Below are positions 59,511 through 64,000 of a DNA stretch of 64,000 nt, one piece after another (position 1 is the first letter of the stretch; each line of letters opens with the position of its first letter). The notes under the pieces are model-generated. The model searched no databases and was not told where the DNA came from. It saw only the letters and a program-made list of their open reading frames with translations. The DNA is taken from assembly GCA_035460165.1 (NCBI GenBank), contig DATHWW010000018.1, positions 1-64,000 on the forward strand. The letters run 5' to 3'. The DNA comes from MM2 sp035460165. Lineage in GTDB: Bacteria > Pseudomonadota > Gammaproteobacteria > Burkholderiales > Methylophilaceae. A program made the translations under genes and the position numbers.

Positions 59511-60611
59511 CTAAGAGTGCTTCGTCAAGCCTGTCAGCAACGATACGATCTTGTCCGGCTCCAGCACATGGGTGGCCGCGCCCAGCGCGATGGCTTCCCC
59601 AGGCATGCCGTGTACTACCGAGCTTTCCTTGTCCTGGGCGATGGTGATTGCCCCCCGGCCGCGCATCAGCCCCAGCTCCGCTGCACCATCCTTGCCCATG
59701 CCGGTCAGCAGGATGCCGACGGCATAGGCGCCGTAAGCGTTTGCTACCGAGCGGAACAGGGTGGAAACCGATGGGCAATGTCCGTTTTCCGCCGCGTCTT
59801 TTTTCAGTGTGATGCGGGCATAGGCATCGACATTGGCTTGGAACCCGTTGGGCACGACATAGGCGTGCGCCGGCATCATCACGACGCCATGGGTAGCCAG
59901 GGAAACCGAAAACCCCGTGGATTCGGTCAGCCATTGCACGAAGCCTTCCGCAAATCCCTGCGCAATGTGCTGCACGATGATGATGGGCAAAGGGTAATTC
60001 TTGGGCAGATGCGACAGTATTTGCTGCAGGACGATCGGCCCGCCGGTGGAGGAGCCGATGGCAACCAGCCTGAAATTCTTGCGGGCGGCGGGTGCCGTGG
60101 GTGCCGGTTCGGCCTGTGCCGCGTCGAATGCCGGGAGGACGGCGGTCTTTTGTTTTGCCCAGCGCTTGACGACCTTGATCTCGGACATCAGCTTTACCGT
60201 CTGTATCAATTCGCGCGCGGTTGCCGCGTGGTTGGGATGCCCGATGCCGGTCGGGCGTTTCATCACCGCCAGCGCGCCGGCTTCCAGGGCGGAAAGGTTG
60301 GTGGACAAATCCTCCGAGGTCGAGCTGTCGGTGACTACCACGATGGGTGTCGGATAGTTTTCCATGATGGCGCGTGTCGCCGCGTAGCCGTCCATCTTGG
60401 GCATATGCAGGTCCATGGTAATCACGTCCGGTTTTTTGGTCTTGACCGCTTCCAGCGCCTCCTCGCCATCGCTCGCGGTGGCAATGACCTGGACACCTTG
60501 ATCCGATGCAAACAGGTAAACCAGGAACTCCAGCACCGCGGGCGAATCCTCGACCACCAGCAGACGTATGGGCGGGCGGTTGCCCGATGCCGTTTTCGCA
60601 CTATCGGACAT
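59511..60611 (-). CDS. cheB: Chemotaxis methylesterase CheB (second copy)
   Basis: A 366-residue CheB with receiver Asp67 (TMDLHMPKMDG) and esterase Ser187 (GSSTGG), His214 (QHIAQGF) and Asp307 (GMGKDGAAEL). It should demethylate the receptors of this cluster. It is clearly different in sequence from the cheB at 4.6 kb. It lies 54 bases after the CheA gene and 16 bases before the hybrid kinase. A matching cheR is not in this part of the window and may lie past the right edge. Confidence 0.95.
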   Translation of the reverse strand: MSDSAKTASGNRPPIRLLVVEDSPAVLEFLVYLFASDQGVQVIATASDGEEALEAVKTKKPDVITMDLHMPKMDGYAATRAIMENYPTPIVVVTDSSTSEDLSTNLSALEAGALAVMKRPTGIGHPNHAATARELIQTVKLMSEIKVVKRWAKQKTAVLPAFDAAQAEPAPTAPAARKNFRLVAIGSSTGGPIVLQQILSHLPKNYPLPIIIVQHIAQGFAEGFVQWLTESTGFSVSLATHGVVMMPAHAYVVPNGFQANVDAYARITLKKDAAENGHCPSVSTLFRSVANAYGAYAVGILLTGMGKDGAAELGLMRGRGAITIAQDKESSVVHGMPGEAIALGAATHVLEPDKIVSLLTGLTKHS

Positions 60612-60665
60612 GATGGTTCGCCTGTCTGGAGAGTGTGTGAAGTCGGCCGGGCATGGTCATGTCTC

Positions 60666-62864
60666 CTACACCAGTCTATCCATCACTTCGAGCAAGTTGC
60701 TCTGCTCGAAGCTGCGTTTGACGATATAGGCATCGGCGCCGACATCGATGCCCCGCTCGCGATCCTCGCGCGAATCCAGCGCCGTGATCAGCACCACCGG
60801 CAGGTCGGCCAGCTTCTTGTCGCCGCGTATCTTCGCGGTGAGATCGAAACCGTCCATGCGCGGCATTTCCACGTCCGACACCACAATGTCGAAACCGCCA
60901 TTGCGCAGCAGCGTATAGCCATCCACGCCATCTACCGCGGTACTGACCCGATAGCCCCCCAGTTCGAGTATGCCCTTGATCAGGCTGCGCGCGGTGATGG
61001 AATCTTCCACCACCAGCACATGTTTCTGACGGGCAGCATTCTCCTGCGGCTTGGCGATGATGCTCCCCGTCCTGGCGGTCGGCGCCAGCATCGCCGATTT
61101 CATCAGGTCGGATACATTGAGGATGGGCACCGCCTTGCCGTTGCCGAGGATGGTGGCTGCGGCGATATTACGGACGCGTGAAAGCTGCCGGCCCAGTCGC
61201 TTGACCAATACCTCCTGCTCGTTGAGCACTTCGTCCACGACGAAAGCGATATGCTTGCCGCTCGCCGTCAGCAGGGCGACCTGGATAAACGGATCGGTCG
61301 CGTCCTCGATGTGCGTAATCCCCAGCACGTCGCCCATGCGCACCAACGCAAACGTCGTGTTGTTGATGCGTACCGTTGTGCGGTTCTCCGCTGTACGGAT
61401 ATCGGTTTTCAGTACGCGCGCCGTCTGTTCGACGTGGCTGGTGGGCAGCACGAAAATCTGCTCGCCCACCCGTATCGTGATGCCGCGATAAGTCGCGAGC
61501 GTCAGCGGCAGCAGGATGCGGAAACTGGTGCCGATCCCGGGATGCGTCGTCACGTTGACCGAGCCGCCCAGCTTGTCGATTTTTTCGCGCACGATGGCAA
61601 GCCCCAGTCCCCGGCCGGAAATCTCGGTGATGATGGGGCTGGTGGAAACGCCGGAGTGATAAATCAGCTCCATCGCCCCGTTCTCATCCATGTTCGTTGC
61701 TTCTTCCCGGCTGAGCAGGCCGAGTCGTTGGGCATGCGTCTTGACCTTTTCCGTATCGATGCCGCTTCCGTCGTCGGAAATGGTGATTTCCACGCGGTTG
61801 CCGCTGTTCGGCTGGATGGCAATGACAATTTGCCCGCGTTCCGGCTTGTGATGATGCGCACGTGTCGCAGGCGATTCGATGCCGTGGTCGATGGCGTTTC
61901 TGACCAGATGGGTCAGAGGATCCTTGATCGCCTCCAGTATCCGCCGGTCGGCTTCAAGCTCTTCGCCTTGCATCGCCAGCTCGATGCCCTTGCCATGCTG
62001 TTTTGCAAGGTCGCGTACCAGCCGCGGAAAGGCTTCCAGCACCGTCGAGAATGGCAGCATCAAGGCTTTTTTCATGTCCTCCAGCAGCTCGTCCACCATG
62101 CGGCCTATCATGCGCTGGTCCTGCTCGGTGGATTTGGTGATGGCGTTGAGCTGATGGTTCAGGTTCTTGATGAAGGTGGCGTTCTGATCCAGCAGTTCCT
62201 GCAATTGCGGCTGTTGTGCCAGCGTATGCTGGAAATCGGGATACTGGCTGCTGAAATTCGACCATTCCTTGTTCATCATGGCGGCCAGGTTCTGCATGGA
62301 GGAAAGTTCCTGCCGACGCTGTTGCAACAGCAGTTTGGCCGCGAGCATTTCTTCTGCCTGCAGGAAAATCGAATCCAGCTTGTCGGTGGAGATGCGCACC
62401 GTGTTCGCCACCATGGTGCTTTCTCCGCCGGGTGGCTTGTTGGCAGGAGTCTGTGGAGATGCGGGCCCCGGTTCGGAAAGGGGCGCCTGCGCTGCTTGAG
62501 GTGGGAAAGGGGGTGCCGCATTTTCCCCATTCAGCAGCGCGCTCAACTGGTTCAGCGTCAATTGCAGGCTGTCGAACAACGCGGATGAAGTAGGGAGCTC
62601 GCCGCGCTTCATCGCCGAAAAGGTGCTTTCCAGCGATTGGCAGATGCTTTCGATGGCACTCTCGTTTACCGAACGTGCAGCCCCCTTCAGACTGTGCGCT
62701 TCGCGGAAAACCTGTTCTACCAGCGTGGCGAACTCGGCTGTTTCCGGTTGGCGCTCCATCCCGGCGATTCCGGCATAGAGCGCGTCGATATGCTCCCGCG
62801 CTTCCAGCCGGAAGGTGGTCAGCAGCCGCTTGAGGAATTCGTCGTCGTTGTCAGGCGTCGCCAT
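60666..62864 (-). CDS. cheA: Hybrid chemotaxis kinase CheA with C-terminal receiver
   Basis: A 732-residue CheA variant. It has an HPt domain with His57 (HSLKGAARS), a long linker, an extended helical dimerisation part, an ATPase domain (LVRNAIDHGIESP, DDGSGIDTE, GRGLGLAIV), a CheW-like domain (GEQIFVLPTSHVEQTARV) and a receiver (VVSDVEMPRMDGFD). This CheA-REC fusion is typical of alternative or pilus-type systems instead of flagellar ones. A separate P2 (CheY-binding) domain is not obvious. It starts eight bases after the receptor gene. Confidence 0.94.
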   Translation of the reverse strand: MATPDNDDEFLKRLLTTFRLEAREHIDALYAGIAGMERQPETAEFATLVEQVFREAHSLKGAARSVNESAIESICQSLESTFSAMKRGELPTSSALFDSLQLTLNQLSALLNGENAAPPFPPQAAQAPLSEPGPASPQTPANKPPGGESTMVANTVRISTDKLDSIFLQAEEMLAAKLLLQQRRQELSSMQNLAAMMNKEWSNFSSQYPDFQHTLAQQPQLQELLDQNATFIKNLNHQLNAITKSTEQDQRMIGRMVDELLEDMKKALMLPFSTVLEAFPRLVRDLAKQHGKGIELAMQGEELEADRRILEAIKDPLTHLVRNAIDHGIESPATRAHHHKPERGQIVIAIQPNSGNRVEITISDDGSGIDTEKVKTHAQRLGLLSREEATNMDENGAMELIYHSGVSTSPIITEISGRGLGLAIVREKIDKLGGSVNVTTHPGIGTSFRILLPLTLATYRGITIRVGEQIFVLPTSHVEQTARVLKTDIRTAENRTTVRINNTTFALVRMGDVLGITHIEDATDPFIQVALLTASGKHIAFVVDEVLNEQEVLVKRLGRQLSRVRNIAAATILGNGKAVPILNVSDLMKSAMLAPTARTGSIIAKPQENAARQKHVLVVEDSITARSLIKGILELGGYRVSTAVDGVDGYTLLRNGGFDIVVSDVEMPRMDGFDLTAKIRGDKKLADLPVVLITALDSREDRERGIDVGADAYIVKRSFEQSNLLEVMDRLV

Positions 62865-62872
62865 GGCGATTG

Positions 62873-64000
62873 CTAGCTCCGCTCCATCAATTGTTTCAGC
62901 TTCTGCCCGACCGTGTGGATGTTTTCCGCCGCGGCTTTGGCCTGCCCGGCACTATCCACATTCAAGCGTGCAGCCTGGGTGATGCCCTTGATTGCCATCA
63001 CTGCCTGATCCATGCCGATCAGCTGTTGCTGCGCCGATACCGCAATCTGGGTTGCGGCGCGCGCGGCTTCTTCTATGCTTTCCGCCAGCGCATTGATCGA
63101 TTGCCCGACTTCGCCGGAAAGCCGTACGCCGGACTCCACCGCCTTGCTGCCTTGCTCGGTGGCCATTACGGCGGCGTTGGTGGCCTTCTGGATTTCGCCC
63201 AGGATCGCGCGCACCTGGGTAGTAGCCTGCTTGGATTGACCCGCCAGGCTTTTCACTTCCTGCGCGACCACGGCGAAGCCCTTGCCTTGCTCGCCGGCCT
63301 TGGCCGCCTCGATGGCGGCGTTTACCGCGAGCAGGTTGGATTGTTCGGCCAGGTCGTTGACGGTGGCGATGATTTCGCCGATGGTCTGGCTCTGCTCGGA
63401 TAGGCGGATGATGCTTTCCGCCACCGACTCCATCTGTCCCTGAATGTGCCGCATGGCGTCGACGGATTCCGCGACCGATTTTTTGCCGTGTTGCGAGATT
63501 TCTGCGGTTCGCTGGGCGGATTCGGAAACATGGCGCGCTTTGTCCGCAGCCATCAGCGCGGTCTGCTTGACTTCTTCCACCGTGGAGGTGGTCTCGCTGA
63601 CGGCCGTGGCCGTGTTGGTGGAGCCCGAGGCGACTTGGCTGGCGGCATCGAGAATGTCGCTGGTGGAGGCGGCGAGTACGGTGACGGTTTCCTGCATTTC
63701 CTGCAGGAGGCGGCTCATCCCGGCTTCGGCGCGCTTGCGCTCGGTGATGTCGATCACGCTGGTCAGCACCAGGTTGCCTTCTTCGCTCTGGATCGGGTTA
63801 AGGCCGATTTCCACGGGAAATTCACGGCCGTCCTTGCGCAGCCCGAAAAGATCGCGCCCCGCACCCATCGACCGTACGCTGGGGCTGGCAAAGAATGACG
63901 AACGAAATCCGCCGTGCATGCTGCGAAAGCGTTCCGGCACCAGCTTGTCGATCGACATTCCGACCAGTTCTTCGCGCGGGTAGCCGAAAAGCTTTTCGGT
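62873..64000 (-). CDS. Methyl-accepting chemotaxis protein with PAS domain (partial)
   Basis: The frame is open to the right edge, so the N terminus is missing; 375 residues are visible. They start in a PAS domain (GYPREELVG ... GREFPVEIGLNPI ... DITERKRAE), followed by the signalling domain with tip NLLAVNAAIEAAKAGEQGKGFAVVAQEVKSLAGQS. No membrane helix is seen in the visible part, so it could be a cytoplasmic receptor. The internal ATG at 63958 is within PAS and is not the true start. It is the most upstream visible gene of the operon. Confidence 0.92.
   Translation of the reverse strand, partial: TEKLFGYPREELVGMSIDKLVPERFRSMHGGFRSSFFASPSVRSMGAGRDLFGLRKDGREFPVEIGLNPIQSEEGNLVLTSVIDITERKRAEAGMSRLLQEMQETVTVLAASTSDILDAASQVASGSTNTATAVSETTSTVEEVKQTALMAADKARHVSESAQRTAEISQHGKKSVAESVDAMRHIQGQMESVAESIIRLSEQSQTIGEIIATVNDLAEQSNLLAVNAAIEAAKAGEQGKGFAVVAQEVKSLAGQSKQATTQVRAILGEIQKATNAAVMATEQGSKAVESGVRLSGEVGQSINALAESIEEAARAATQIAVSAQQQLIGMDQAVMAIKGITQAARLNVDSAGQAKAAAENIHTVGQKLKQLMERS

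Noticed and set aside
59301..61181. 626-residue plus-strand frame over cheB and cheA
   Set aside because: It is a shadow frame with His/Arg/Gln-rich translation and no motif, opposite well-supported genes.
13918..64000. The right piece as a genomic island integrated at tRNA-Ser
   Set aside because: No integrase or att repeat was found and the content is core metabolism and translation quality control over 50 kb. An assembly join or foreign contig explains it better.
1..64000. CRISPR arrays, rRNA operons and complete insertion sequences
   Set aside because: I looked for regular direct repeats, rRNA sequence and transposase motifs on both strands and saw none.

Overview
The window reads as two pieces of betaproteobacterial chromosome joined inside one tRNA-Ser gene at about 13.88 kb. 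The left piece (1-13.88 kb) is very GC-rich, with third codon positions almost all G or C by eye. Its gene order resembles Burkholderiales of the Leptothrix/Rubrivivax kind (inference). The right piece (13.88-64 kb) has clearly lower GC, different codon use and core genes that look like Nitrosomonadales, for example Gallionellaceae (inference). The tRNA has a C-U mismatch in its acceptor stem and a G-U wobble in its variable arm. Both are explained if its 5' and 3' halves come from different organisms. A chimeric metagenomic contig is therefore the leading explanation. Lateral gene flow across the junction should not be inferred until reads are checked.

Left piece. A Ser/Thr kinase and PP2C phosphatase lead into rph, rdgB and hemW. 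Facing them is a cheR-cheD-cheB operon with a FliA-type (sigma-28) promoter. Next come a diguanylate cyclase, a FlhG/MinD-like ATPase, a truncated hemoglobin, a Smr-domain protein with radC, and fkpB-ispH-serS followed by the tRNA-Ser(CGA).

Right piece, 14-24.6 kb. A LuxR-type response regulator and an exported GlcG/HbpS-like protein precede a compact type II secretion-like locus. It holds a major pseudopilin, GspF, GspE, PilM/N/O/P-like proteins, a lipoprotein secretin and three further pseudopilins. 24.6-31.8 kb is one long minus-strand run: guaB, guaA, a cyclic-nucleotide-binding protein, a metallo-beta-lactamase-fold phosphodiesterase candidate, a GreA/GreB factor, a nitroreductase and ybiT. 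31.8-34.1 kb carries a DUF4124 protein, rnfH-ratA, smpB and tmRNA (tag ANDETYALAA). An AT-rich gap of about 0.87 kb follows, with two candidate small ORFs.

35-44.4 kb is a chain of overlapping minus-strand genes. A PsiE-like protein, NnrE/NnrD, MoxR and an ArsR regulator lie upstream of a five-gene lipid cluster: aas, an esterase, an amidohydrolase, an alpha/beta hydrolase and lplT. 44.4-50 kb has a LysR regulator divergent from a dioxygenase/pirin/YceI/Old Yellow Enzyme/nitroreductase series with an atypical thioredoxin. 50-52.9 kb is surE-pcm-nlpD. 53-64 kb is a chemosensory and c-di-GMP operon: MCP, hybrid CheA, CheB, a three-receiver hybrid kinase, a GGDEF-EAL protein and two stand-alone receivers. 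The MCP runs off the right edge. No CRISPR array, rRNA, integrase or complete insertion sequence was seen.
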